Assembly: GCA_030248215.1 (NCBI GenBank)
Contig: JASANG010003644.1
Span: 1 to 64,000 of the forward strand
Direction of reading: 5' to 3'
DNA: 64,000 nucleotides
Source of the DNA: Enoplolaimus lenunculus
Taxonomy: Eukaryota > Nematoda > Enoplea > Enoplida > Thoracostomopsidae
The notes beneath the pieces were generated by a model. It was not told the origin of the DNA, ran no database searches, and worked only from the letters and a program-made list of their open reading frames with translations. The position numbers were made by a program, and so were the translations under genes. Of the stretch, positions 1 to 13,389 are shown piece by piece (the stretch's first letter is position 1; each line of letters begins with the position of its first letter).

Positions 1-3000
1 AAATTTTAACGTCCGATCTCAGAAAAGTGAAAATCGCATTTTTCAGACCCGGGCCTCTGGACGGGTATACACAAAATTTCGAAATTTTCAAACGCCTATA
101 ATTTTTAACTGCTGCCTTACGGGCTATAAATGGGATGATTTTCTTGGCCGATGCGATACGAAGAATTGTCAAATACCAGCCTCCGCGCTTTACATTAGAA
201 AACGAAATTAGCATCTGCCTAAAAATTCCTATCCGCAACCATTATATATAACCTAAATTTGCCCTTAACTTCAGATGTCCATTTATAGCGCAGGTTCGGA
301 GCGGCTTTCTCGGCTAAGACAACGGTTCCAACATAATTGGAACCGGTTTCTAAATCCCCGAGAACCCCAAGTTATAATAATGCTTCAAAAATCAGTGCCC
401 CGAAATTCTAAAACTTTCGCAAAATCCTGGTTGTTGACCTAAAACGGCAGCCGGGACGGCTTACTCGGCCAATCCGGCGTGCCGAACCCGAAAATGCCAG
501 CTCCAGGCCTGAAAATTGAAAACAACCAGCCACCCTATCCAACGTTAATCGTCCTAAAACATCACAAACCGTCACTCTGCTCAGTTTCCTTCCACAATTC
601 CCGCTAAGCCTGCGCAAAACACAAACTTTTTATGCCCCATTTAGCGCGTCCTAAGCCTAAAAACACTTTTAACCCCTCGATCCTATATGAACTACCCCCT
701 TAAACCGAAGCGAGACCTTCCAAGATTCAAACTCTGAAATTCAAAATTTTGAAATTGAAAACAACCTATAACCGTCCTCCCCATACAGCGCGTAATGCGT
801 CTCCTACGTTCTGAGCTGAAACTCCCCTGTTATGTTTGCCGGCCAGTGGTCGTATTTCTCTTGAGTAGAGCTGTTTTGAACAGGGCCGCGCATATATATA
901 TATATTTTGAAAACTCGGGTTTCAACGAAAAGGTGCTTAACGGGCTGCGGGACGACGCTGCGGCTATACTGGGGGTGGGGATATTCAACTGCCGGGCGGG
1001 ACCCTGGCCACTGGTGATTTAAGGCCTCGATGATATCCGCTTAATAGCCTGAGCCGTAATGGCGCACTGTTTTGAGTATGCAGCTTAACTCACAAATGGC
1101 GACCCTTTAAAAGGATTCCTGCGCGCCCCTAAGCTAAATTTCGGACGTCCTGAAGCCACAATTTCGTGTCCTTATGTGGTTGTTTTAGTTAAGAGTAAGC
1201 AAATAATTCTAGCCGACAAGGTGGTTTATGTTAACGGAAATCTGCATTCCAATACTTGTTTGGTTTGTCCCGAACAGCAATTGACGTTTGTGACGTCCCA
1301 GTTGCCAACTGGAGCAATTAGCTATTTTTCGCACGACATATAACCAAATCCGAACATTTACCGCACATACTTAAACTTATGTTGACTTTGAAAACACACC
1401 GCTTGCAACTATATACTAACGTTTTTACTAAGCCGAGTAAACTGTTAGAACGCCTTGGGCTTGACTTTTAAAAATTGTATTAATAGACTTTTGTAGTTTT
1501 AGTCATGTTTTTGATTGGTGCGTTTTTCGACTTATAAAGTCTACGATTTTACTATAACAAACCTAATTTCCAGAGGTAATGGGCACATAAGTTTGTGAAA
1601 ACTTCGTTTTAAAAATAACTATAAAATCAGGCTTTATCAACGAACATTTTCAGTGTTTACGTCCGAATCTAAGTTGAAGTTGTTATTCTGGCTAGTTTTA
1701 TTCTCTTTATGGCTCATATTCACTTTAAGAGGCGTACCGTTCCGTTTTTTACGGCATTTTAATAGAGTAAGCTTATATTTTTGACTTATTTTTTGCTTAG
1801 ATTTAGAATTAGGCTTAGGCGTAGATATACTCTGCAGTTAGCGCTGAGGCTTAAACTTAGGCTTAGTAATATGCTAATGCTTCCGTTAAAATATTGCTAT
1901 TGTTGCACTGTAGTAAAACGTCAATATTAGCATCAATATAAACGCTTTTTTCAAAGCGGAAAATAGCGTTTTATATTTTTGACGCGTTTCCTAAACAAAA
2001 ATAATTTTTTTAGAAAGTAATAAACTTAACAATATTCCATATTTTATTATCCGATAATATATTATATTTTACCATAATGCAGCGAATATGGCCACTTGTC
2101 TTAACGTGCTTGCTTGTGGTAAATTATTTTTTAGTTTTATGCTGGAAATCTGAGGCGTAGCCAGCAATATATTTGCTACATGGTTATTAATACTAAACCT
2201 ACATTAAAACCGTTTCTTAAACCAGCATACCTATAAATGACAGAGTCGGTTATAGAAAATGGTCAGCGGTGTAAATTTCCTATGCTAAGCAATGTAAAAA
2301 GCATATAGTTGTTATCTGTTTCGGCGGCAAAATAGTGGTTTGTTAAAGTCTGAAAATGAAATTATTACATTTTCTGAAGAACAATCGTTCTAACGCTTTT
2401 TTGCTAGCTCATACGGTTATACTGCCAGGTCCAATGTAGGTGTAGCACAGGACGGTAACAGTTGTATAAGCATATTTCGAAGCCTAAACTTATGCATAAG
2501 CCAAAGCCTATATGCGTATAAATGAGTTTTATACCAAAGCGTGAGCATAAGCATACACAAAAAATAGTCTAAATGCTTAGGTGTACTCTATTGCACTCCC
2601 GTAAAAAACATTTCCCCACTAATTTTTATATTTGCCAAAACCAGCATAATTTACCGGGTTTGGCACTATATTTGGTCACTTGTGTACTAAATTCACTACC
2701 GTACATTATTGATTAGTGGCACGTTTTCAGTGCACCATAAATTGGACATTGTCGTCGAGAAAACAGTTAAAGTCGTGCACCAGGCTACATTATAATAAGT
2801 AATGGTCATCGAAAATTTTCACATACAGATATCTGACAGCTTTCAGTAGCCAGAATATTCCACGATTTCCGGAATAATATTTTTAGATATGATTAGGGCT
2901 TTTTCTAACATTTGTCAAATTTTCAGTTTTAGTTCATTAATTGCAAAGCTGTGAGAAACAGTTTGAGGTCTGCGAGTATTACAAAATTAAACAAAACTTT

Positions 3001-3080
3001 GTCAATTATATACTAGTTTTATAAACGTAACATTCCTTTGATGATACAGCTGACTAAACATGCATTGGCTTAATTTTTAG

Positions 3081-3269
3081 GTTTTGCCAATAATAGCGTC
3101 AGAAGATCGATATGAAATGATATACAATGCACCATACAGCGTCATTGGCATACCACATCCGATCCTCAAACGTAATCTTGCGTTCCTTGCGCGAACTAAA
3201 GTCGACAGAACGGCTTCTGCGCAAGCGAAAGATGCAGATTTACAAAATCGTGGTTACGATCGATTTTAA
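3081..3269 (+). CDS. Possible terminal exon, unidentified
   Basis: Downstream of the acceptor-like TTAATTTTTAG (ending 3080) the frame VLPIIASEDRYEMIYNAPYS, VIGIPHPILKRNLAFLARTK, VDRTASAQAKDADLQNRGYD, RF runs to TAA at 3269. AATAAAAAATAAA follows within 30 bp as a plausible poly(A) signal. No upstream exon was recognised in the first 3 kb. It may be the end of a gene that starts before the window, or a relic. Confidence 0.35.
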   Translation, partial: VLPIIASEDRYEMIYNAPYSVIGIPHPILKRNLAFLARTKVDRTASAQAKDADLQNRGYDRF

Positions 3270-3784
3270 GATAATCGAAAAAAAATAAAAAATAAAAAAC
3301 AAAAATAAATCGTGAAGAGTCAAATCTTACGTTAACATGCTTTTTTCCACCGAGGTACAATCCCAAGTAAGCATCCGACTCCGGCTACAATAGAAAAAAC
3401 CGACCTCCAGCTTTAGCGGAATTATAGAATTTTTGTTGGGGATCCCGGCGATTTTGGTAGTGAAATTTTTTGCAATTTTGCACAAGTTTTGCTTCTTATT
3501 GGGTTTATTTAAAATTTTGGAGCAATTTTTATAACTTTCCTGTGCCTAAACTGGTCGAAAAAGATATTTTATACCGAATTTCTGTAACACTTTGCAAATT
3601 ATTGAAAAACTTTTGCAGGTTATTGATAAAGTATGCAAAATTAACGTAATTTTTATTGCCTAATTTTGCTTACTTCCTTGCTCTCGCTCCAGTTCCATTG
3701 TTCCACCTCCGGTTGCACCCTGCTTAAACTTAGAGGAGGCCTGAGCTATTAAGCGGAAAAATGTGGGCACGAAATAATAGACAA

Positions 3785-3872
3785 TGCGCAGTGGTTAACA
3801 CAACTCTTCTCCTGTGTCTCCATGGTAGGTCGACTCGTTTGTGAGCCTCGGTGTTCGAGTCCTATATTGAAA
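3785..3872 (+). repeat. tRNA-like (class II) SINE head, decayed
   Basis: GCGCAGTGGTTAACACAAC resembles an A box, and GGTGTTCGAGTCCT about 60 bases on is a B box. The spacing suits a Ser/Leu-type tRNA ancestor. No good acceptor stem is visible. Confidence 0.45.
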
Positions 3873-6050
3873 TTACATATAAAGCTGAAAAGAAATTATT
3901 CATTAAAGTGTTATTCGTTTGTTAAAGGCGTACTTGATATTTTTCTTTGTGTCTCTATCACGATTAAGACTAGGGCAGCGATGGAGGTTGCTAGGGTATT
4001 ATAATAATCTATAGAACAATTTCACGCGCAAAAGTTACTAAATCTGTATTGTATAATAATGCATTTGGGCATATTTTTGAACCAGATAGATTTTAAGTCT
4101 TAATTGTGGACTGATACGAAATATATACCTTCGGTTGAAAAAACATCTTCTAAGAAACGTTGTAACAATTGCATTACAATTAAGGAATTTTGTCAAAAGT
4201 GAAACGCTGCTTCAAATACGGCTCTCGTTTCACACATCGCTTTCAAAACGTTTTTTGTAAGTGTAAAAAACTCAAAAACAAATAGCAATTGCATCGAATA
4301 GTTCTAAAGTAGACGTAGTTCAGTGTTTGCCAAAACGCCTTTTAGCATAGATATCAACACTTTCGTTTGTTACAATTCGAAAAGTTTCAATAGGAAAATT
4401 TTAAAGCAGCAAGAAAATTTAAACTCTTGTCTTCCCAACTTGCATAAGAAACCAGAAGTAAGCAGATCAACTTTGTGCAGATAAGCTACGTCGACCTCGA
4501 TTTGCATACACCGCAGAAACATTGTAAACTTTATATTTTGTAAAATAGGTGTAAGGTAAAAAATGCCATTTATAAAACCAAAATTCATTCACAGGCTACA
4601 TATAAGTCAAGATAAATCAGCGGTTGCGGTTATATATATTGGACTACATTACACCAAACTTAGATATATCAGCTGAAATGTATATATCAAACTTACATTA
4701 ACTTTGTTGTAAACGATTGCGAGTTTAGGTAAAACATATCAGAACTCAAAATATCAACTAGATTGAGCATAAAAAAGATGAATGAACTCAAAATTTTGAG
4801 AAACACGTTTCCAGAAAGCTAAACAATTAATGTATTAAATCTAAGACATTATCTGTTAAAACATTTCTCATTTAGCATGTCAAACAACAGTTTAGCCTTG
4901 GAAAAGGTAAACTTCTCTGTGCAATTGTTGTTCGCATCTTGGATGAGTATTTTATGTCCGAAAAATCCGAACACTATGCATGACATCTAAAAACTTGTTT
5001 ATATATTGAATTTTTGAGAAATAAATCCTAAGTTGTCCGCTTTCGCTAAAAATTCTGATTTTGGTATAATTTAAAAAAACATTTGAGAACAAAAGTTTGA
5101 AATATGTCTGATTGCAAGTAAACATATATAGGTTTGAAATACCGAGAGTTTGTAGACGATTTTGCTAAAACTGTCTAAATTCAAGCTGAATTGTTGGGGT
5201 TAAACGGAATGCTCAAGGAAAAACCTGATTTTTGCCAAAGCGTGGCTTAGAATCAAACCATGCATGAACGTTGAATTGTAACGACAGCATCATTGAACTG
5301 CTGAGCAAACCTTTCTTAGCACGCAGCAAACTTGCCATCACGTGAAAATAAAATGTCTCAAAATCCAAAAAAACTGGTTAGCTTTGAAATAGTGGAAATG
5401 CTGACGAGCTACAAGCCAAACGCAATTTTAATTCTAAAACTTTGATTTTAGTTTTGATCCCAGTTGACAGCCTCAGTTAGAGCTAGCCTCTCTTTGATAT
5501 GCCAGTATATATATACCTACTAGAACTAATATTTTCGGCACTGTTACTGATACACAGCAAATATTTACAGTTATTCGCCTTTGTTTTTGCTCATTTTTCC
5601 AGATTCCGTAATAACGCTCTAAATAATCGTCCCAATATCAGTAAGGATAATTTTGTTTATATCTTAATCCGAAATGTAAATACAGCTATTTATAAAAAGT
5701 TAGCAAACAGATGCTTAGGTTTCAAAAAACTCCTATTGTGATAATATTTGTTACTGCTTATTAATTACAGCTTTCGTTTCAATTTTGTATCAAAATAAAC
5801 TGGATACCTTTAACTTCGATATTAAACTTTACAAGTTGCTTGCTAATTTTTGATGTTACACAGTATAAATAAGCAAAACCGTTAAGCGATTTTTGTTTCA
5901 TTAAGCACTGAGAATATTTAAGCTTCTTAAAAGTTGAATTCTTTGTCGGATTTTTTCAAACCAATCATCACATGATGGGGCAAGCTGTTATGTCATTCCG
6001 CATTCAGAGCTAAATAATGAGGAGATTACGACCACAAAATAAGCACGTTC

Positions 6051-6250
6051 GGTCAATGTATAGAACAGGGACGTTACAGTAGTGTAGCATATCCCTACGT
6101 CTAAAGACTAAGTTTAAGCGCAGAAATGAACTTATAACTAACCTAAGCACTAAGCGTAAGCTTAACGTAAACTACAAATAGTCTAATGCTTAAGATTACT
6201 CTTTTACAGTTCCGCAGAAAAACGTTCCGACTCTGGTCTTTACATGGACT
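6051..6250. mobile_element. Hexamer-core MITE, copy 1
   Basis: GGTCAATGTATAGAACAGGG at the left and the decayed inverse GTCTTTACATGGAC at the right enclose degenerate CTAAGC/CCTAAG hexamers, then TAGTCTAATGCTTAAG and a PuTTCCG block. The same order of parts recurs at 11290-11504, 27473-27654 and 2433-2612. Confidence 0.6.
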
Positions 6251-7110
6251 GCAGGTTTGCAAAGCAAAACGAAACTATGCAATGATGCGAAACATTATTG
6301 AATCCGGTGGTTAGCAATTTTATTACAAATCTGAGGACAATGCAAAAGTTTATAGTTAAGATTAATTATAATTTGTCAATTTTAGAACGAATCTGCTAGG
6401 TATTGCAAAAACTTTCGTTTTAAGTTTGATTTTATTGAGAAATATCAGAAATCCGTCCACATGTTTTGTATTGACCCGATGAATGACACAATTTTTATAC
6501 AAAAACATTTCACTATCAAAATAGTCGGAATCTTCAGCAATGATTCTATCGGAGCTGGAGTTGTATTTTCTGCCGGAGTCAGAAACAGATTTTTATTTGT
6601 ATTCTGTTAAACGTTACAAGTGTGATGTTTGTGCTCATTTGTAACAAACAGATAATGAGTACTTTCTTTTTGTTTGAAGAGAATCATTTATATGCTGAGG
6701 ATAAGAACGTTTTCATTGGAAACATACAGCGGTGATTTTCAGCCGCGCAAGTATAAACGTTTCTTACCGTTTTTTAGTTATAATTTGTGTTTCGGTGCAA
6801 TATTGCAGTTGAAACGGCTAAAGAATTTATTGCGTGCGGATATAGGTATACGTCTCAAAAACAATATATATACTTCTGGCCAGTTCTAAAAAATGGCATC
6901 TTGCAGTTGGTAATAGTTACAGTATAGAACGATACTTTTAAAAGGTTTGGTCGCAGTTATACAAAGCTGCAAACCAAAATAGCCAATTTAATACAAAACG
7001 TTTTTAATTCTAAATTAATGTTACGAATGTTCACTAGCATAAAGCACGACATAAAATTACATACACGTATATATTTTACTATATTCATTTCTTTTAGTTT
7101 ACGTAAAATT

Positions 7111-10100
7111 ATGAAATTTATTGCTTATTTGGCACTTTGTGCTGTAGCAGTAGTATTGACAGCCGCGGATAAATGCGACTCTCAAAAAGATACTGCCTCG
7201 TGGTGCGCTCAGGCTGCAAGCTCTAATACGTGTGGCGTGTCGTACTTTGTTCAACAATGCGCACATACGTGTTGCGAACTGACCCAAGGTAGCTATATAA
7301 CCCTTTGCCGGCGTACATGGTTTCTATTTTATCTATAAAACCTAATTTGAAGCTACGATTTGGACCAGCGATTCTTGGATGTCTGGTGTTAATCATCACC
7401 GATCAAATTTATCTTGGAACTTTTTCACTCGTGCTCAAGGGGGCTCTAACGACGCATGTCTAATAATTGTGGTGAATGCTACTTTTAGAGCCGTCATTTT
7501 TCTCGCACAGACGTTCTTTGCTTACGATTAGGTTTAGGCTTAGGCTAGCAAGCTTTCAATTTTGAGCACATTAATTTTCGCCCCACTGCCGACAAAACCT
7601 GGTGAGTGTACCGAACAAGTTGCACATGTAGTTTTACATTGAATCTGGCGGCAAGGCTTTAATTCTGAAATCCATTTATATATTCAAATGCAGCAATTTT
7701 CGCTCTTTTCGGACATATAATGCGTCGTGGTGGATATATACACACGGTCACTGTTGATGTGTTGCATGAAAATTAGTTGCTAATTATATTTAAGAATCGT
7801 TTAATATTTTCCATTTTGTTCACTCCCCCGGAAAAATGGAACGAAATGGGAAAAACCATTTTGTCCGGTAATTTTTTCCGACCAACAACCCTGTGTGACA
7901 ATATTGTTAACGAAAAATTTGCACTTTAGGTATGGTTAAACGGGTCATGCAAAATGCACGACTGCAGTAAGTAAACTGAAATACCTTGGGTGTAAAACGT
8001 CACATTTTAATTTTTTTAGGCGGCACCACCCCGCCGCCAGGGTCAAAATGCTATGGACTGAAGGACACTCAAACGTTTTGCGATAAAGCAGCAAGTAACT
8101 ACACATGCAACGTGGCATATTTTCAGCAAAATTGCGCTCTGACGTGTTGTCTGATTACACCAGGTATATATCGATGATCGGACTTTTATGCGCTTCCTCC
8201 ACACTTATCATTAAGGCTTACGCTTAAATTAAGGTTTAGGTACAGGTCCGATTCTTAGGGATAGGCTTAGAAATTCCTTTTCCAAAACCTACTTAAACCT
8301 GAGCCTACAAGTGAGCCAAAGCCTAACGCCTGGGGAATAAAAGTATACAAGAGCTAAAATTTGTATTGCATTACAGTGTTGAAACGATATATCGATATTA
8401 GTATTTTTGACCGCATGCAGGAATACGTTCCTTTCAGTTTTGCCGCAGCTGATTTTGTGGTTTTAAGAAGTATCCCGCGAAATAAGCTGAACTGAATAAG
8501 AGTATATGTCGACACGAAAGTGACAACAATGAAAAATTGCTGCAGTTGTGCTATGGTGTACAACTCACATATCGGTATCGACATCGGTATCCGAATATCA
8601 GTAACGGTATATCGCTATTTTACAGTATCGGTTCAACACTAAAAAGTAAAGCGATACTGTATGGAAATGCCGTATTTAAAAGTGTTATATATAGAATCTG
8701 AGAAATAACAAGGATTACATACACGTTTATGGCAGTTTAGATAGCATTCTAAGATCCTGGCAATAGCTTTCAGGTATGGCTGGTTTACGTAGAGCCGCAG
8801 AAAAATTTCACAAGTCAATGAAACAGGCCCGTAGCCAGCTCACCATGCTACGGGGGGGGCTAAAATTTTTTAGGAGGGGCATTAACGGGTTTTTAGTGAC
8901 TTGTAAGCAAGGTTAAAAAATATTTTTGGGGGCCAAAAGTTTTCCAGCGGGGGGCTGAGCCCCCCTGGTTCCCTTTGGCTACGGGCGGCCGCAATGAAAT
9001 AGCTTCAATTGAATGAGTTTCACATTTAAACCTTTAGTCGCGTTTAGTGTATAAAATTTTGCTTCGCTTTCGTGTCATCAATCGCGTTTCTTATTCATTC
9101 AAACGCAACGAATACAATTTGTTTCTTTATAAAGGTTTCGCAAGCCGTTTTTGGCTTTTGGTAACAGTTGGCTAAAGTTGTAGTGAAATATGACTCGTGT
9201 GAACTTGTGCGCAACGCAAAGGATATCTTCTCAATATTTTTATTTTTAGATGTGACAACTATTGGGCCTTATCGAACCACGCGTGTTATCGGCACCACAA
9301 ATGGCCCTACTCGTCAACCAGGAACAACAAGACATCAGGGTGGATCAACCAAATATCATCCAGGCACCACACAACACCATGATGCTAGCACCCCGCGACA
9401 AGCTTCGACGCCTTGCAGCGGATGCAGTTGTTCGCAAGATAAGAAAGCATGGTGTACCAGCGCGGCCAATGAAGACACATGCAACAACGATGTTTATGTC
9501 CGGCTCAGCTGCCAGTATTCTTGCTGTATGGTAGAAGGTACGAATGCTTTGAATTAGTTGTTTTTCCACGAAGATAATCCATTCGTGGTCATTTAAATGT
9601 TCCGATATTAAATTAATATGCATTATAAATTGTCTGTCCACTCGTATTTGTTTCATTAATACTCTAAGTTATGATTTCTGTAACAAAAAACTCACATGAA
9701 TTTTATATATACAGCAAAACAAATTTGAAGCTGTCTTGAGTTGATTCAGAATAAAGATAATGCAGTAGAACGACTATTTCTCACGTAAGTACTACCCAAA
9801 AACTACGCTAATTTGAAACAAAATGGGTCAATTTTCAGTACTGCAAGCTTCGAGCAGAGAAAGTTAGGAATTTGATATATGAGTTTAATAAGCTGAATTT
9901 AAAAATGAGTTACAGCTGTAGCATTGATTAGTTCTATAAGTACTTATAGCGTCTGTTTGCAGGTCAATGGTGAAGTTATACTTTTTAACTATTTTAATGT
10001 CGTCTGGGGCGTAACCACACCATCCGGTTTGCATCCGGCGTTGTTCAAAGCTGTTCACAGCTTCCATCACCGTACAGTAACGCACAGGAATTCCAGCATT

Positions 10101-11977
10101 TTGCCGCATAACAATTTGTACACAAAATTTTTTAATTTGCGGCACCGGGCCGCAAACAAGCATAACACCACCCTTGGGCATTGATCTAACGTACTTATTT
10201 ATATAAATTGCGGTATAGATACAGGCTCGTACATACTGCATTGATATTTTGAAGAACAATATACTTTTGGTTTACTAATACGATAAGCATGTTACTGTTT
10301 CAGTAGGAACAACGATGGGTCCACGCCGTTCAACTCCATTCTCCGTCAAGCCTTCTGGTCGACCTGATTCGCCTACCCGTAAGTATATTAGAACTGGAAA
10401 TTTGGCAACAAATACGGTAGCTTTTCCAAAGAAACACATAAACTTACACAAAATAGCAAGCCCATTTAAGGCACGAATTTTATACTGGCTGCTGAAAAAT
10501 CTTTTTTGGAGCAAACAGTTGTTTAGGGCACGACATATATTACACATTAATAGTTGAAGTGAACAAGATTGATTCCAACATGAAAAGGTTTAATTTCACC
10601 ATGTGCCATAATTCAATTGGGATCAAACAGTGTTACGTTCAACATATATATGTGTAAGTTTGATTTTCTAATTTGGGTAATTAAATATGTTTTAAATTAA
10701 ATGCGATGTATCAACTGTTCAGCTAGTAATATTTTTGTCATTTTTTATAACGTTATATAGTTTTACGAGCGAACTTTTGAACTTATCATGTCACAATAAA
10801 CGATTCTTTTTAAGCCGGGACGCATGGCACCCAAACTCCACCTAAACCTAAAAGTACTGGTGCCCCTCAAACGAGCACCGCTGCAGGACCAACTACAGTA
10901 AACCCAGCATGCGCAGGTCGTGTTGACAGTGCGAATTGGTGCGCGCAAGCGGCAAACAATTATTCGTGTACTTACGCAACATATTTGCAACAAAACTGTG
11001 CACTCAGTTGTTGCAAAGTTGTCGGACGTGAGTTTCATCGTTGTCAACAATTGCAATTTTAATAGAAAAATGATCAGATCTGTCTTTAAACTTTAAGCTT
11101 TGAAATAGTAAAGCGAAAACAAAAATGTTGGAAAAACTATAGCGCAATTTGAAATCAAACCAGCGGTGTGAAAGGTTTGTTTGTTTGTGGTCAGAAAATA
11201 AATCATGATTTTTAAAATACTTTGTTTTTAGTAGAGAAGCTCTAAAATGAATCGCTTAGACAGCACTACACAATGAAGTATGCACCCATTTACTGTCTGA
11301 ATTTCTAAAACAGTAGTGTAAAGTATATTCCTAAGTCTAAAAGCCTAAGCCTATTAGCCTAGGCCTAAACGTAAGAATGAGCCTTTACTTAAGCCTGAGC
11401 CTAAGCCTAAGCGTAAGCCTAAGCAAAAGAATTAGTCTAAAGCTTAAGCTTACTCAATTACAGTCCCGCCGAAAAACGTTCCGGCCCTGTTCTATACATG
11501 GACCGAAATGTTTTTACACCGCAATTTGTGCTTCGGATGATATTTCATATTAACCCTTTCTCGTTTGAATATTTCAATTTCGTTAGGTTAAATTTCAAGC
11601 CAGGATTGAATTGCAGCTTCACCGGTGAGCGGCGTTCACCAACACTACGCGCTAGGAGCTATTAAGCCTTGTAGACATTTTGAACTGTGAGTGCATAATT
11701 TCACTTTACACACTCTGCATTGAGTTAATTATAATCAACCCAACTTAGGAAGAGGTTAAACTTTAAGTTTGTAAAAGCCAACGATTTTCTCAAATTTTCA
11801 GCAAACCCAACACAACCGCCATACGGAAACTTCATTCGTCGACTTGCAATAAAAGATCAAACTGACTGTTCAAAATGTAAAGATCAGTTTCCATGGTGCG
11901 CATACGAAGCAGCTGCATGCTTCCAAGGTTCTTTATATATACGAAAAGTATGTCAAAAGACGTGCTGCACATGTTAA
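7111..11977 (+). CDS. Secreted multi-ShKT (SXC)-domain protein, six exons
   Basis: Exons read as 7111-7288, 8020-8163, 9250-9537, 10304-10378, 10815-11027 and 11802-11977. All have AG acceptors and GT donors and together give 357 residues ending in TAA. Residues 1-19 (MKFIAYLALCAVAVVLTAA) are a typical signal peptide, so I start at 7111 rather than the in-frame ATG at 7018; a 5' UTR acceptor may lie at 7097. Five six-cysteine modules follow, each with a spaced C..WC..C..C..CC pattern: about residues 22-56, 61-105, 155-202, 260-297 and 324-357. Modules 2 to 5 are separated by Thr/Pro/Gly/His-rich linkers (exon 3 first half, exon 4, start of exon 5) that look like O-glycosylated spacers. All internal junctions are phase 1. 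ShKT modules are known from cnidarian potassium-channel toxins, nematode surface proteins and metalloproteinase tails. Nothing here shows a toxin role, and no enzyme domain is attached. Exons are assigned by eye. Confidence 0.88.
8827..8985. mobile_element. MITE with GCCCGTAGCCAG ends
   Basis: GCCCGTAGCCAGCTCACCA at the left is mirrored by TGGTTCCCTTTGGCTACGGGC at the right. The interior holds G-rich and C-rich runs that extend the palindrome. It is about 160 bp, non-coding, and sits in the ShKT intron between exons 2 and 3. Superfamily not assigned. Confidence 0.65.
11290..11504. mobile_element. Hexamer-core MITE, copy 2, in the last ShKT intron
   Basis: The right end GGCCCTGTTCTATACATGGACC is intact. 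The left end has decayed to about ACAGTAGTGTAAAG. Between them lie many CCTAAG/GCCTAA hexamers followed by TAGTCTAAAGCTTAAGC and CCGGCCC, the same internal order as the other copies. Confidence 0.6.
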
Positions 11978-12156
11978 AGTAACATTTTACTTTACTGAAA
12001 TATACGGAATGGTGAGTTGAGTTTAATTATCAAACTAAAATTCAAGTAGGTTTGTATAAATCAGCATTGCAGCGAGTAATTGAGAACATATTATTAAACA
12101 CGTTAAGGTCGAATGAGTTTCGTGGAATTCACAGGATGTTTGTTTCGAATGTAAAT

Positions 12157-12609
12157 ACTGTAGTAACCCGAATAAGAGGGGGTAATAAGAGAGGGTTCCC
12201 ATTTTGAGTCTCAATCACTAGGAGTCCGAATCCATAATAAGAGTCCGTAAGCGGATAGAGTCCTCAACCCTAATTAGAGTCCATAAATGTCAATTATCCC
12301 TAATTGTAGCGCATAAATGACTAGAATACCAAATAAACTTGAATTCAAAACTTTTAAAAGCGCACTTAAGTTTTGAAAGTAAAAATCGAAAGCATAAAAA
12401 TACATTATCGCTCAAGCTTTTAATGCAAGGCTAAAAACGTTTAATTGAACGGATAGTTACAATACCGGATATATATCAATAAGGAAAGGTGGCGGAGGCC
12501 TGGTTGTAAGCAAATAACAGTCCGTAACCGAATAACAAGGGGGTGGGGGTACCCTCTGGAAAGGCCAAATAAATATCAGTCCCCCATCTTATTTGGGTCA
12601 CTACAGTAC
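12157..12609. mobile_element. MITE with TACTGTAGTAACCCGAATAA ends (about 450 bp)
   Basis: The left end TACTGTAGTAACCCGAATAA followed by GAGGGGG is the inverse of CCCCCATCTTATTTGGGTCA then CTACAGTA at the right. The interior repeats 'gagtccgtaa'-like phrases. Related ends recur at 62310-62336 and 62444-62465. Flanking TA dinucleotides would suit a Tc1/mariner-type target, but this is inference. Confidence 0.6.
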
Positions 12610-12973
12610 TGAAACTGGTCAAGTTGATTCTTTAAGAACATTGAATAAACAACAACTAAGAAAAAATCATTGGTTTAAAACATATACATATCTTGATGAT
12701 ACAATTAGCGCTATTATAAAGTTTATATTGCGTTTGACTGAATTTGATATTCTGAATCGGCTTGGAAATCATGTAGTGAAACCGAGTTAATTAGAACATG
12801 CATTCTTTTGTCAACAAAAAGGGTAACTACTATTTTACGCTGTATTTTCTGGGTTCTTCCTAGATTTATTAATAAACAGCACTGTTGATTTTAGTGTAAG
12901 TAAATATTCAAACATTCGCACATATACATCAAAAAGTTTTCACATCATTTTGTGGTTATAGCGTTTAAAACAG

Positions 12974-13126
12974 ATTAATTTTGATGCCTTAAAAGACAAA
13001 ACAGATATCAAGGAATTTGGAAAAAGGTCACATGAATATAAAAAATTCGCTGGTGGGCTTCCTGTGCTACCACTGGACATGGTTCTAACATCCATGAACA
13101 AAAATCCCGAGGCAAGTGGGATCTGA
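12974..13126 (+). CDS. Possible terminal exon, unidentified
   Basis: After TTTAAAACAG the + strand is open for 50 codons to TGA. It reads INFDALKDKTDIKEFGKRSH, then EYKKFAGGLPVLPLDMVLTS and MNKNPEASGI. The composition is protein-like (charged helix followed by a Pro/Leu turn) and unlike the AT-rich noise around it. No partner exon was found downstream of the ShKT gene, and no family is recognised. It could be an exon relic or part of a transposon. Confidence 0.35.
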   Translation: MNFDALKDKTDIKEFGKRSHEYKKFAGGLPVLPLDMVLTSMNKNPEASGI

Positions 13127-13389
13127 CTCCTTCGCCCATAGCTTACGCCGTTGTCGGGGTAAATGATTGATATCCAATTTTTAGGGATAAGAAATCGTGT
13201 CAAAAACACAAATGGCTGTTCGAGGTTTGCACTGTACTTTCAAACAGTTCAGTAAATTCAAAAATATTGTCGTGAATTGTCAAATAATTCTTGGCGTTCA
13301 AGTTTTAGTGACTATATAGTCGCGCAAATAGGTGACGTTTTGCAAATAAACAGCTGCCTAAAGTTGCTTGGAATATAACTAATATGCGG

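Larger units (their letters stand above)
1..7000. other. Non-coding 5' part of the window
   Basis: Apart from the possible exon at 3081-3269, the tRNA-like piece at 3785-3872 and hexamer MITE copies (about 2433-2612, decayed, and 6051-6250), no frame has protein character. The first 1.1 kb is somewhat GC-richer, with no recognisable element. 4-6 kb is AT-rich unique-looking DNA. Confidence 0.6.
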
